Below are positions 1 through 14,705 of a stretch of 64,000 nucleotides of DNA, one piece after another. The DNA lies in assembly GCA_954871525.1 (NCBI GenBank), contig OX940871.1:27874586-27938585 (forward strand), read 5' to 3'. The translations under genes and the position numbers were made by a program. The notes under the pieces are model-generated. The model had not been told where the DNA came from. It saw nothing but the letters and a program-made list of their open reading frames with translations, and made no database searches. The stretch's first letter is position 1. Each line of letters starts with the position of its first letter. The stretch comes from Parietaria judaica. Taxonomy: Eukaryota; Streptophyta; Magnoliopsida; Rosales; Urticaceae.

Positions 1-2860
1 ACGCTTGTAATATTAAAATTCCAATGTATAAGCCCTAAAATCATTATTTTTTTCAATTGGTTTTAAATTTTAGGTTGAAAACAATGTAAAATAAAAAAAA
101 TACTATAGGAAATGCTATAGCATTTCTCGTCAACAAATTAATCCTTGCATATTTTTGCATGAGAACGCTTGTAATATTAAAATTCCAATGTATAAGCCGT
201 AAGATCAATATTTTTTCAATTGGTTCAAAATTTTAGGTTGTAAACAATGTAAAATAAAGAAATTCTATAGCATTAGCTATGGCATTTCTCGTCAACAATT
301 TAATCCTTACATATTTTTGCATGAGAACGCTTCTAATAATAAAATTCCAATATATAAACCGTAAGATCATTATTTTTTCATTTGGTTCGAAATTTTAGGT
401 TGTAATCAATGTAAAATAAAGAAATGCTATACGAAATGCTATAGCATTTCCTATGGCATTTCTCGTCAACAATTTAATCCTTGCATATTTTTGCATGAGA
501 ACGCTTGTAATATTAAAATTCCAATGTATAAACCTTAAAATCATTATTTTTTCATTTGGTTTGAAATTTTAGGTTGTAAACAATGTAAAATAAAGAAATT
601 CTATAGGAAATGCTCTAGCATTTCCTATGGCACTTCTCGTCAACAATTTAATCCTTGCATATTTTTGCATGAGAACGCTTGTAATATTAAAATTCCAATG
701 TATAAGCCCTAAAATCATTATCGTTTCAATTGGTTCGAAATTTTAGGTTGAAAACAATGTAAAATAAAGAAATACTATAGGAAATGCTATAGCATTTCTC
801 GTCAACAAATTAATCCTTGCATATTTTTGCATGAAAACACTTGTAATATTAAAATTCGAATGTATAAGATGTAAAATCATTATTTTTTCAATTGGTTCGA
901 AATTTTAGGTTGTAAACAATGTAAAATAAAGAAATGCTATAAGAAATTCTATAGCATTAGCTATGGCATTTCTCGTCAACAATTTAACCCTTGCATAATT
1001 TTGCATGAGAACGCTTCTAATAATAAAATTCAAATGTATAAACCGTAAGATCATTATTTTTTCATTTGGTTCAAAATTTTAGGTTGTAATCAATGTAAAA
1101 TAAAGAAATGCTATACGAAATGCTATAGCATTTCCTATTGTATCTCTCGTCAACAATTTAATCCTTGCATATATTTTCATGAGAACGCTTGTAATATTAA
1201 AATTCCAATGTATAAACCGTAAAATCATTATTTTTTCAATTGGTTCGAAATTTCAGGATGTAAACAATGTAAAATAAATAAATGCTATAGGAAATTCTAT
1301 ACAATTTTATATGGAATTTTTTTGTCAACAATTTAATCCTTGCATATTTTTGCATGAGAACGCTTGTAATATTAAAAATCCAATGTATAAGCCCTAAAAT
1401 CATTATTTTTTCAATTGGTTCGAAATTTTAGGTGTAAACAATGTAAAATAAAGAAATGCTATAGAAAATGCTATAGCATTTGCTATGGCATTTCTCGTCA
1501 ACAGTTTAATCCTTGCATATTTTTGCATGAGAACGCTTGTAATATTAAAATTCCAATGTATAAGCCCTAAAATCATTATTTTTTTCAATTGGTTTTAAAT
1601 TTTAGGTTGAAAACAATGTAAAATAAAAAAAATACTATAGGAAATGCTATAGCATTTCTCGTCAACAAATTAATCCTTGCATATTTTTGCATGAGAACGC
1701 TTGTAATATTAAAATTCCAATGTATAAGCCGTAAAATCATTATTTTTTCAATTGGTTCAAAATTTTAGGTTGTAAACAATGTAAAATAAAGAAATTCTAT
1801 AGCATTAGCTATGGCATTTCTCGTCAACAATTTAATCCTTACATATTTTTGCATGAGAACGCTTCTAATAATAAAATTCCAATATATAAACCGTAAGATC
1901 ATTATTTTTTCATTTGGTTCGAAATTTTAGGTTGTAATCAATGTAAAATAAAGAAATGCTATACGAAATGCTATAGCATTTCCTATGGCATTTCTCGTCA
2001 ACAATTTAATCCTTTCATATTTTTGCATGAGAACGCTTGTAATATTAAAATTCCAATGTATAAACCTTAAAATCATTATTTTTTCATTTTGTTTGAAATT
2101 TTAGGTTGTAAACAATGTAAAATAAAGAAATTCTATAGGAAATGCTCTAGCATTTCCTATGGCACTTCTCGTCAAAATTTAATCCTTGCATATTTTTGCA
2201 TGAGAACGCTTGTAATATTAAAATTCCAATGTATAAGCCCTAAAATCATTATCGTTTCAATTGGTTCGAAATTTTAGGTTGAAAACAATGTAAAATAAAG
2301 AAATACTATAGGAAATGCTATAGCATTTCTCGTCAACAAATTAATCCTTGCATATTTTTGCATGAAAACACTTGTAATATTAAAATTCGAATGTATAAGA
2401 TGTAAAATCATTATTTTTTCAATTGGTTCGAAATTTTAGGTTGTAAACAATGTAAAATAAAGAAATGCTATAGGAAATTCTATAGCATTAGCTATGGCAT
2501 TTCTCGTCAACAATTTAACCCTTGCATAATTTTGCATGAGAACGCTTCTAATAATAAAATTAAAATGTATAAACCGTAAGATCATTATTTTTTCATTTGG
2601 TTCAAAATTTTAGGTTGTAATCAATGTAAAATAAAGAAATGCTATACGAAATGCTATAGCATTTCCTATTGTATCTCTCGTCAACAATTTAATCCTTGCA
2701 TATTTTTTCATGAGAACGCATGTAATATTAAAATTCCAATGTATAAACCCTAAAATCATTATTTTTTCAATTGGTTCGAAATTTTAGGATGTAAACAATG
2801 TACAATAAAGAAATGCTATAGGAAATTCTATACTATTTGCTATGGAATTTTTTTGTCAAC
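1..2860 (+). repeat. Higher-order repeat, 1532-bp period, ~1.9 copies
   Basis: The block starting at 1 reappears at 1533 with the same monomer order and private variants. These include a run of seven T before CAATTGGTTTTAAATT, the GAAATTCTATAGCATTAGC module, and the TATCGTTTCAATTGG variant near 720 and 2250. Nine monomers lie between equivalent points (about 71 and 1603). Similarity to the first copy weakens after about 2860. A shorter echo of the end of the unit (GCATTAGC and CCTATTGTATCTCTC variants) follows at about 3120-3560, roughly 698 bp after its counterpart. The copies differ by few substitutions, so this is a local segmental duplication within the array. Confidence 0.85.
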
Positions 2861-5800
2861 AATTTAATCATTGCATATTTTTGCATGAGAACGCTTGTAA
2901 TATTAAAATTCCAATGTATAAGCCCTAAAATCATTATTTTTTAATTTGGTTCGAAATTTTAGGTTGTAAACAATGTAAAATAAAGAAATGCTATAGGAAA
3001 TGCTATAGCATTTGCTATGGCATTTCTCGTCAACAATTTAATCCTTGCATATTTTTGCATGAGAACGCTTGTAATATTAAAATTCCTATGTATAAGCCCT
3101 AAAATCATTATTTTTTCAATTGGTTCGAAATTTTAGGTTGTAAACAATGTAAAATAAAGAAATGCTATAATAAATTCTATAGCATTAGCTATGGCATTTC
3201 TCGTCAACAATTTAACCCTTGCATAATTATGCATGAGAACGCTTCTAATAATAAAATTCCAATGTATAAACCGTAAGATCATTATTTTTTCATTTGGTTC
3301 AAAATTTTAGGTTGTAATCAATGTAAAATAAAGAAATGCTACACGAAATGCTAGAGCATTTCCTATTGTATCTCTCGTCAACAATTTAATCCTTGCATAT
3401 ATTTTCATGAGAACGCTTGTAATATTAAAATTCCAATGTATAAACCCTAAAATCATTATTTTTTCAATTGGTTCGAAATTTCAGGTTGTAAACAATGTAA
3501 AATAAAGAAATACTATAGGAAATTCTATACTATTTGCTATGGAATTTTTTTGTCAACAATTTAATCCTTGAATATTTTTGCATGAGAACGCTTGTAATAT
3601 TAAAATTCCAATGTATAAACCCTAAAATCATTATTTTTTCAATTGGTTTGAAATTTTAGGTTGTAAACAATGTAAAATAAAGAAATGATATAGGAAATGC
3701 TATAGCATTTCCTATGGCATTTCTCGTTAACAATTTAATCCTTGCATATTTTTGCATGAGAACGCTTGTAATATTAAAAATCCAATGTATAAGCCCTAAA
3801 ATCATTATTTTTTCAATTGGTTCGAAATTTTAGGTGTAAACAATGTAAAATAAAGAAATGCTATAGAAAATGCTATAGCATTTGCTATGGCTTTTCTCGT
3901 CAACAATTTAATCCTTGCATATTTTTGCATGAGAACGCTTGTAATAATAAAAATCCAATGTATAAGCCCTAAAATCATTATTTTTTCAATTAGTTCGAAA
4001 TTTTAGGTGTAAACAATGTAAAATAAAGAAATGCTATAGAAAATGCTATAGCATTTGCTATGGCATTTCTCGTCAACAATTTAATCCGTGCATATTTTTG
4101 CATGATAACGCTTGTAATATTAAAACTCCAATATATAAGCCCTAAAATCATTATTTTTTCATTTGGTTCAAAATTTTAGGTTGTAAATAATGTAAAATAA
4201 TGAAATGCTATACGAAATGCTATAGCATTTCCTATACCATCTCTCGTCAACAATTTAATCCTTGCATATTTTTTCATGAGAACGCTTGTAATATTAAAAT
4301 TCCAATGTATAAACCCTAAAATCATTATTTTTTCAATTGGTTTGAAATTTTAGGTTGTAAACAATGTAAAATAAAGAAATGATATAGGAAATGCTATAGC
4401 ATTTCCTATGGCATTTCTCGTTAACAATTTAATCCTTGCATATTTTTGCATGAGAATGCTTGTAATATTAAAATTCCAATGTATAAGCCCTAAAATCATT
4501 ATTTTTTCATTTGGTTCGAAATTTTAGGTTGTAAATAATGTAAAATAATGAAATGCTATACGAAATGCTGTAGCATTTCCTATGGCCTTTCTCGTCAACA
4601 ATTTAATCCTTGCATATTTTTGCATGAGAACGCTTGTAATATTAAAAATCCAATGTATAAGCCCTAAAATCATTATTTTTTCAATTAGTTCGAAATTTTA
4701 GGTGTAAACAATGTAAAATAAAGAAATGCTATAGAAAATGCTATAGCATTTGCTATGGCATTTCTCGTCAACAATTTAATCCGTGCATATTTTTGCATGA
4801 TAACGCTTGTAATATTAAAACTCCAATATATAAGCCCTAAAATCATTATTTTTTCATTTGGTTCAAAATTTTAGGTTGTAAATAATGTAAAATAATGAAA
4901 TGCTATACGAAATGCTATAGCATTTCCTATGGCATTTCTTGTTAACAATTTAATCCTTGCATATTTTTGCATGAGAATGCTTGTAATATTAAAATTCAAT
5001 TCTATAAGCCCTAAAATCATTATTTTTTCAATTGGTTCGAAATTTTAGGTTGTAAACAATGTAAAATAAAGAAATGTTGTAGGAAATGCATTAGCATTTT
5101 CTATGGCATTTCTCGTAAACAATTTAATCCTTGCATATTTTTGCATGAGAACGCTTGTAATATTAAAATTCCAATGTATAGGCCCTAAAATCAATATTTT
5201 TTCATTTGGTTCGAAATTTTAGGTTGTAAACAATGTAAAATAAAGAAATGCTATACGAAATGCTATATCATTTCCTATGGCATTTCTCGTCAACAATTTA
5301 ATCCTTGCATATTTTTGCATGAGAACTCTTGTAATATTAAAATTCCAATGTATAAGCCCTAAAATCATTATTTTTTCAATTGGTTCGAAATTTTAGGTTG
5401 TAAACAATGTAAAATAAAGAAATGCTATAGCATATCCTATGGCCTTTCTCGTCAACAATTTAATCCTTGCATATTTTTGCATGAGAACGCTTGTAATATT
5501 AAAATTCCAATGTATAAACCCTAAAACCATTATTTTTTCAATTGGTTTGAAATTTTAGGTTGTAAACAATGTAAAATAAAGAAATGATATAGGAAATGCT
5601 ATAGCATTTCCTATGGCATTTCTCGTTAACAATTTAATCCTTGCATATTTTTGCATGAGAATGCTTGTAATATTAAAATTCCAATATATAAGCCCTAAAA
5701 TCATTATTTTTTCATTTGGTTCGAAATTTTAGGTTGTAAATAATGTAAAATAATGAAATGCTATACGAAATGCTATAGCATTTTCTATGGCCTTTCTCGT

Positions 5801-8800
5801 CAACAATTTAATCCTTGCATATTTTTGCATGAGAACGCTTGTAATACTAAAAATCCAATGTATAAGCCGTAAAATCATTAATTTTTCAAGTGGTTCGAAA
5901 TTTTAGGTTGTAAACAATGTAAAATAAAGAAATGCTACAGGAAATGCTATAGCATTTCCTATGGCATTTCTCGTCAAAAATTTAATCCTTGCATATTTTT
6001 GCATGAGAACTCTTGTAATATTAAAATTCCAATGTATAAGCCCTAAAATCATTATTTTTTCAATTGGTTCGAAATTTTAGGTTGTAAACAATGTAAAATA
6101 AAGAAATGCTATAGAAAATGCTATAGAATTTGCTATGGCATTTCTCGTCAACAATTTAATCCTTGCATATTTTTGCATGAGAACGCTAGTAATATTAAAA
6201 ATCCAATTTATAAGCCCTAAAATCATTATTTTTTCATTTGGTTTGAAATTTTAGGATGTAAACAATGTAAAATAAAGAAATACTATAGAAAATGCTATAG
6301 CATTCGCTTTGGCATTTCTCGTCAACAATTTAATCCTTGCATATTTTTGCATGATAACGCTTGTAATATTAAAATTCCAATGTATAAGCCCTAAAATCAT
6401 TATTTTTTCATTTGGTTCGAAATTTAATGATGTAAAGAATGTAAAATAAAGAAATGCTCTAGCATTTCCTATGGCATTTCTCGTCAACAATTTAATCCTT
6501 GCATATTTTTGCATGAGAACGCTTGTAATATTAAAATTCCAATGTATAAGCCCTAAAATCATTATTTTTTCAATTGGTTCAAAATTTTAGGTTGAAAACT
6601 ATGTAAAATAATGAAATACTATAGGAAATGCTATAAAATTACCTATGGCATTTCTCGTCAACAAATTAATCCTTGCATATTTTTGCATGCGAACGCATGT
6701 AATATTAAAATACCAATGTATAAGCCCTAAAATCTTTATTTTTTTCAATTGGTTCGAATTTTTAGGTTGTAAACAATGTAAAATAAAGAAATGCTATACG
6801 AAATGCTATAGCATTTCCTATGGCTTTTCTCGTCGAAAATTTAATCCTTGCATATTTTTGCATGAGAACGCTTGTAATATTAAAATTCCAATGTATAGGC
6901 CCTAAAATCATTATTTTTTCAATTGGTTCGAAATTTTTGGTTGTAAACAATGTAAAATAAAGAAATGCTATAGGAAATGCTATAGCATTTGCTATGGCAT
7001 TTCTCGTCAACAATTTAATCCTTGCATATTTTAGCATGAGAACGCTAGTAATATTAAAAATCCAATGTATAAGCCCTAAAATCATTATTTTTTCATTTGG
7101 TTCGAAATTTTAGGTTGTAAACAATGTAAAATAAAGAAATACTATAGAAAATGCTATAGCATTCGCTATGGCATTTCTCGTCAACAATTTAATCCTTGCA
7201 TATTTTTGCATGAGAACACTTGTAATATTAAAATTCCAATGTATAGGCCCTAAAATCATTATTTTTTCATTTGGTTCGAAATTTTAGGTTGTAAACAATG
7301 TAAAATAAAGAAATACTATAGGAAATGCTATAGTATTTTTTATGGAATTTCTCGTCAACAATTTAATCCTTGCATATTTTTGCATGAGAACGCTTTTAAT
7401 ATTAAAATTCCAATGTATAAGTCCTAAAATCATTATTTTTTTCAATTGGTTCGAAATTTTAGGTTGTAAACAATGTAAAATAAAGAAATGCTAAAGAAAT
7501 GCATTTGCTATGGCATTTCTCGTCAACAATTTAATCCTTGCATATTTTTGCATGAGAACGCTTGTAATATTAAAATTCCAATGTATAAGCCCTAAAATCA
7601 TTATTTTTTCAATTGGTTCGAAATTTTAGGTTGTAAACAATGTAAAATACAGAAATGCTATAGGAGCATTTCCTATGGCATTTGTCGTCAACAAATTAAT
7701 CCTTGCATATTTTTGCATGAGAACGCTTGTAATATTTAAATTCCAATGTATAGGCCCTAAAATCATTGATTTTCCATTTGGTTCGAAATTTTAGGTTGTA
7801 AACAATGTAAAAAAAAGAAATGCTATGCGAAATGCTATAACATTTCCTATGGCATTTCTCGTCAACAATTTAATCCTTGCATATTTTTGCATGAGAACGC
7901 TTGTAATATAAAAATTCCAATGTATAAGCCCTAAAATCATTAATTTTTCAATTGGTTAGTAATTTTATGTTGTAAACAATGTAAAATAAATAAATGCTAT
8001 AGGAAATGCTATAGCATTTCCTATGGCATTTATCGTTAACAATTTAATCCTTGCATATTTTTGCATGAGAATGCTTGTAATATTAAAATTCCAATGTATA
8101 AGCCCTAAAATCATTATTTTTTCAATTGGTTAGAAATTTTAGGTTGTAAACAATGTAAAATAAAGAAATGATATAGGAAATGCTATAGCATTTCCTATGG
8201 CATTTATCGTTAACAATTTAATCCTTGCATATTTTTGCATGAGAACGCTTGTAATATTAAAATTCCAATGTATAAGCCCTAAAATCATTATTTTTTCAAT
8301 TGGTTTGAAATTTTAGATTGTAAACAATGTAAAATACAGAAATGCTACAGGAACTGCTATAGTATTTCCTATGGCATTTCTCGTTAAAGATTTAATCCTT
8401 GCATATTTTAGCATGAGAATGATTGTAATATTAAAATTCCAATGTATAAGCCCTAAAATCATTATTTTTTCAATTGGTTCGAAATTTTAGGTTGTAAACA
8501 ATGTAAAGTAATGAAATGCTATAGCATTTCCTATGGCCTTTCTCGTCAATAATTTAATCCTTGCATATTTTTTCATGAGAACGCTTGTAATATTAAAATT
8601 CCAATGTATAAACCCTAAAATCATTATTATTTCAATTGGTTCAAAATTTTAGGTTGTAAACAATGTAAAATAAAGAAATGCTATACGAAATGCTATAACA
8701 TTTCCTATGGCATTTCTCGTCAACAATTTAATCCTTGCATATTTTTGCATGAGAACACTTGTAATATTAAAATTCCAATGTATAGGCCCTAAAATCATTA

Positions 8801-9779
8801 TATTTTCATTTGGTTTGAAATTTTAGGTTGTAAACAATGTAAAATAAAGAAATGCTATACGAAATGCTATAACATTTCCTATGGCATTTCTCGTCAACAA
8901 TTTAATCCTTGCATATTTTTGCATGAGAACGCTTGTAATATTAAAAATCCAATGTATAAGCCCTAAAATCATTATTTTTTCAGTTGGTTTGAAATTTTAG
9001 GTTGTAAACAATGTAAAATAAAGAAATGCTATAGCATTTGCTATGGCATTTCTCGTCAAAAATTTAATCCTTGCATATTTTTGCATGAGAATGCTTCTAA
9101 TATTAAAATTCCAATGTATAAGCCCTAAAATCATTATTTTTTCAATGTATAGGAATTTTAGGTTGTAAACAATGTAAAATAAAGAAATGCTATAGCATTT
9201 CCCATGGCATTTCTCGTCAACAATTTAATCGTTGCATATTTTTTCATGAGAACGCTTGTAATATTAAAATTCCAATGTATAAACCCTAAAATCATTATTT
9301 TTTCAATTGGTTCAAAATTTTAGGTTGTAAACAATGTAAAATAAAGAAATGCTATACGAAATGCTATAACATTTCCTATGGCATTTCTCGTCAACAATTT
9401 AATCCTTGCATATTTTTGCATGAGAACACTTGTAATATTAAAATTCCAATGTATAGGCCCTAAAATCATTATATTTTCATTTGGTTCGAAATTTTAGGTT
9501 GTAAACAATGTAAAATAAAGAAATGCTATACGAAATGCTATAACATTTCCTATGGCATTTCTCGTCAACAATTTAATCCTTGCATATTTTTGCATGAGAA
9601 CGCTTGTAATATTAAAAATCCAATGTATAAGTCCTAAAATCATTATTTTTTCAATTGGTTCAAAATTTTAGGTTGTAAACAATGTAAAATAAAGAAAAGC
9701 TATAGAAAATGCTATAGCATTTGCTATGGCATTTCTCGTCAACAATTTAATCCTTGCATATTTTTGCATGAGAACGCTT
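2861..9779 (+). repeat. Monomer array with short-range duplications only
   Basis: Irregularly ordered monomers of the same satellite with no long period that I can support. Local repeats of a few monomers are visible. The AATTGGTTTG variant followed by GATATAGGAAATGC and CTCGTTAAC occurs near 3641, 4335 and 5540 (steps of about 694 and 1205 bp, four and seven monomers). The rare CCGTGCATATTTTTGCATGATAACG variant occurs near 4087 and 4781. The CTATACGAAATGCTATAACATTTCC type clusters at 8670-9550. There is no gene, RNA or transposon here. Confidence 0.85.
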
Positions 9780-12700
9780 GTAATATTAAAATTCCAATGT
9801 ATAAGCCCTAAAATCATTATTTTTTCAATTGGTTCGAAATTTTATGTTGTAAACAATGTAAAATAAAGAAATGCTATAGGAAATGCTATAGCATTTGCGA
9901 TGGCATTTCTCGTCAACAATTTAATCCGTGCATATTTTTGCATGATAACGCTTGTAATATTAAAACTCCAATATATAAGCCCTAAAATCATTATTTTTTC
10001 ATTTGGTTCAAAATTTTAGGTTGTAAATAATGTAAAATAATGAAATGCTATAGCATTTCCTATGGCATTTCTCGTCAACAATTTAATCCTTCAATATTTT
10101 TTCATGAGAACGCTTGTAATATTAAAATTCCAATGTATAAACCGTAAAATAATTTTTTTTTCAATTGGTTTGAAATTTTAGGTTGTAAACAATATAAAAT
10201 AAAGAAATGCTATAGGAAATGCTATAGCATTTCCTATGGCATTTCTCGTTAACAATTTAATCCTGGCATATTTTTGCATGAGAATGCTTGTAATATTAAA
10301 ATTCAATTGTATAAGCCCTAAAATCATTAATTTTTCAATTGGTTCGAAATTTTAGGTTGTAAACAATGTAAAATAAAGAAATGCTGTAGGAAATGCATTA
10401 GCATTTGCTATGGCATTTCTCGTCAACAATTTAATCCTTGCATATTTTTGCATGACAACGCTTGTAATATTAAAATTCCAATGTATAGGCCCTAAAATAA
10501 ATATTTTGTCATTTGGTTCAAAATTTAAGGTTGTAAACAATGTAAAATAAAGAAATGCTATACGAAATGCTATAGCATTTCCAATGGCATTTCTTGTCAA
10601 CAATTTAATCCTTGCATATTTTTGCATGAGAACGCTTGTAATATTAAAAATCCAATGTATAAGCCCTAAAATCATTATTTTTTCAATTGGTTCGAAATTT
10701 TAGGTTGTAAACAATGTAAAATAAAGAAATGCTATAGGAAATGCTATAGCATTTCCTATGGTATTTCTCATCAACACTTTAATCCTTGCATATTTTTGCA
10801 TGAGAACACTTGTAATATTAAAATTCCAATGTATAGGCCCTAAAATTATTATATTTTCATTTGGTTTGAAATTTTAGGTTGTAAACAATGTAAAATAAAG
10901 AAATGCTATACGAAATGCTATAACATTTCCTATGGCATTTCTCGTTAACAATTTAATCATTGCATATTTTTGCATGAGAACACTTGTAATATTAAAATTC
11001 CAATGTATAGGCCCTAAAATCATTATATTTTCATTTGTTTCGAAATTTTAGGTTGTAAACAATGTAAAATAAAGAAATGCTATACGAAATGCTATAACAT
11101 TTCCTATGGCATTTCTCATCAACAATTTAATCCTTGCATATTTTTGCATGAGAACGCTTGTAATATTAAAAATCCAATGTATAAGCCCTAAAATCATTAT
11201 TTTTTCAATTGGTTCAAAATTTTAGGTTGTAAACAATGTAAAATAAAGAAATGCTATAGAAAATGCTATAGCATTTGCTATGGCATTTCTCGTCAACAAT
11301 TTAATCCTTGCATATTTTTGCATGAGAACGCTTGTAATATTAAAATTCCAATGTATAAGCCCTAAAATCATTATTTTTTTTCAATTGGTTCGAAATTTTA
11401 GATTGTAAACAATGTAAAATACAGAAATGCTATAGGAACTGCTATAGTATTTCCTATGGCATTTCTCGTTAAAGATTTAATCCTTGCATATTTTAGCATG
11501 AGAATGATTGTAATATTAAAATTCCAATGTATAAGCCCTAAAATAATTATTTTTTCAATTGGTTCGAAATTTTAGGTTGTAAACAATGTCAAATAAAGAA
11601 AAGCTATAGGAAATGCTATAGCATTTGCGATGGCATTTCTCGTCAACAATTTAATCCTTGCATATTTTTGCATGAGAACGCTTGTAATATTAAAATTCCA
11701 ATGTATAAGCCCTAAAATCATTATTTTTTCATTTGGTTCAAAATTTTAGGTTGTAAATAATGTAAAGTAATGAAATGCTATAGCATTTCCTATGGCCTTT
11801 CTCGTCAACAATTTAATGCTTGCATATTTTTTCATGAGAACGCTTGTAATATTAAAATTCCAATGTATAAACCATAAAATCATTATTTTTTCAATTGGTT
11901 TGAAATTTTAGGTTGTAAACAATGTAAAATAAAGAAATGCTATAGGAAATGCTATAGCATTTCCTATGGCATTTCTCGTTAACAATTTAATCCTTGCATA
12001 TTTTTGCATGAGAATGCTTGTAATATTAAAATTCCAATGTATAAGCCCTAAAATCATTATTTTTTCAATTGGTTCGAAAATTTAGGTTGTAAACAATGTA
12101 AAATAAAGAAATGCTATAGGAAATGCTATAGCATTTGCGATGGCATTTCTCGTCAACAATTTAATCACTGCATATTTTTGCATGAGAACGTTTATAATAT
12201 TAAAATTCCAATGTATAGGCCCTAAAATCATTATTTTTTTCATTTGGTTCAAAATTTTAGGTTGTAAACAATGTAAAATAACAAAATTCTATATGAAATG
12301 CTATAGCATTTCCTATGGCATTTCTTGTCAACAATTTAATCCTTGCATATTTTTGCATGAGAACGCTTGTAATATTAAAATTCCAATGTATAAGCCCTAA
12401 AATCATTATTTTTTCAATTGGTTCGAAATTTTATGTTGTAAACAATGTAAAATAAAGAAATGCTATAGGAAATGCTATAGCATTTGCGATGGCATTTCTC
12501 GTCAACAATTTAATCCGTGCATATTTTTGCATGATAACGCTTGTAATATTAAAACTCCACTATATAAGCCCTAAAATCATTATTTTTTCATTTGGTTCAA
12601 AATTTTAGGTTGTAAATAATGTAAAATAATGAAATGCTATATCATTTCCTATGGCATTTCTCGTCAACAATTTAATCCTTCAATATTTTTTCATGAGAAC

Positions 12701-14705
12701 GCTTGTAATATTAAAATTCCAATGTATAAACCGTAAAATTTTTTTTTTTTCAATTGGTTTGAAATTTTAGGTTGTAAACAATGTAAAATAAAGAAATGCT
12801 ATAGGAAATGCTATAGCATTTCCTATGGCATTTCTCGTTAACAATTTAATCCTGGCATATTTTTGCATGAGAATGCTTGTAATATTAAAATTCAATTGTA
12901 TAAGCCCTAAAATCATTAATTTTTCAATTGGTTCGAAATTTTAGGTTGTAAACAATGTAAAATAAAGAAATGCTGTAGGAAATGAATTAGCATTTGCTAT
13001 GGCATTTCTCGTCAACAATTTAATCCTTGCATATTTTTGCATGACAACGCTTGTAATATTAAAATTCCAATGTATAGGCCCTAAAATAAATATTTTGTCA
13101 TTTGGTTCAAAATTTAAGGTTGTAAACAATGTAAAATAAAGAAATGCTATACGAAATGCTATAGCATTTCCAATGGCATTTCTTGTCAACAATTTAATCC
13201 TTGCATATTTTTGCATGAGAACGCTTGTAATATTAAAAATCCAATGTATAAGCCCTAAAATCATTATTTTTTCAATTGGTTCAAATTTTAGGTAGTAAAC
13301 AATGTAAAATAAAGAAATGCTATAGGAAATGCTATAGCATTTCCTATGGTATTTCTCATCAACACTTTAATCCTTGCATATTTTTGCATGAGAACACTTG
13401 TAATATTAAAATTCCAATGTATAGGCCCTAAAATTATTATATTTTCATTTGGTTTGAAATTTTAGGTTGTAAACAATGTAAAATAAAGAAATGCTATACG
13501 AAATGCTATAACATTTCCTATGGCATTTCTCGTTAACAATTTAATCCTTGCATATTTTTGAATGAGAACACTTGTAATATTAAAATTCCAATGTATAGGC
13601 CCTAAAATCATTATATTTTCATTTGTTTCGAAATTTTAGGTTGTAAACAATGTAAAATAAAGAAATGCTATACGAAATGCTATAACATTTCCTATGGCAT
13701 TTCTCATCAACAATTTAATCCTTGCATATTTTTGCATGAGAACGCTTGTAATATTAAAAATCCAATGTATAAGCCCTAAAATCATTATTTTTTCAATTGG
13801 TTCAAAATTTTAGGTTGTAAACAATGTAAAATAAAGAAATGCTATAGAAAATGCTATAGCATTTGCTATGGCATTTCTCGTCAACAATTTAATCCTTGCA
13901 TATTTTTGCATGAGAACGCTTGTAATATTAAAATTCCAATGTATAAGCCCTAAAATCATTATTTTTTTTCAATTGGTTCGAAATTTTAGATTGTAAACAA
14001 TGTAAAATACAGAAATGCTATAGGAACTGCTATAGTATTTCCTATGGCATTTCTCGTTAAAGATTTAATCCTTGCATATTTTAGCATGAGAATGATTGTA
14101 ATATTAAAATTCCAATGTATAAGCCATAAAATAATTATTTTTTCAATTGGTTCAAAATTTTAGGTTGTAAACAATGTAAAATAAAGAAATGTTGTTGGAA
14201 ATGCATTAGCATTTGCGATGGCATTTCTCGTCAACAATTTAATCCTTGCATATTTTTGCATGAGAACGCTTGTAATATTAAAATTCCAATGTATAAGCCC
14301 TAAAATCATTATTTTTTCATTTGGTTCGAAATTTTAGGTTGTAAATAATGTAAAGTAATGAAATGCTATAGCATTTCCTATGGCATTTCTCGTCAACAAA
14401 TTAATCCTTGCATATTTTTGCATGAAAACGCTTGTAATATTAAATTCCAATGTATAAACCATAAAATCATTATTTTTTCAATTGGTTTGAAATTTTAGGT
14501 TGTAAACAATGTAAAATAAAGAAATGCTATAGGAAATGCTATAGCATTTCCTATGGCATTTCTCGTTAACAATTTAATCCTTGCATATTTTTGCATGAGA
14601 ATGCTTGTAATATTAAAATTCCAATGTATAAGCCCTAAAATCATTATTTTTTCAATTGGTCCGAAAATTTAGGTTGTAAACAATGTAAAATAAAGAAATT
14701 CTATA
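9780..14705 (+). repeat. Higher-order repeat, ~2589-bp period, ~1.9 copies
   Basis: The segment from about 9780 to 12,120 recurs at about 12,370-14,705 with an offset of 2589 bp. For example the TTTTATGTTG variant lies at 9842 and 12,431. Rare variants are shared in order: AATCCTTCAATATTTTTTC, AATCCTGGCATATT, GCATGACAACGC, AATAAATATTTTGTC and CTGCTATAGTATTTCC. The period corresponds to about 15 monomers. Differences between copies are few (for instance GCATTAGCATTTGC versus GAATTAGCATTTGC near 10,393 and 12,983), so the duplication is fairly recent relative to monomer divergence. Confidence 0.85.
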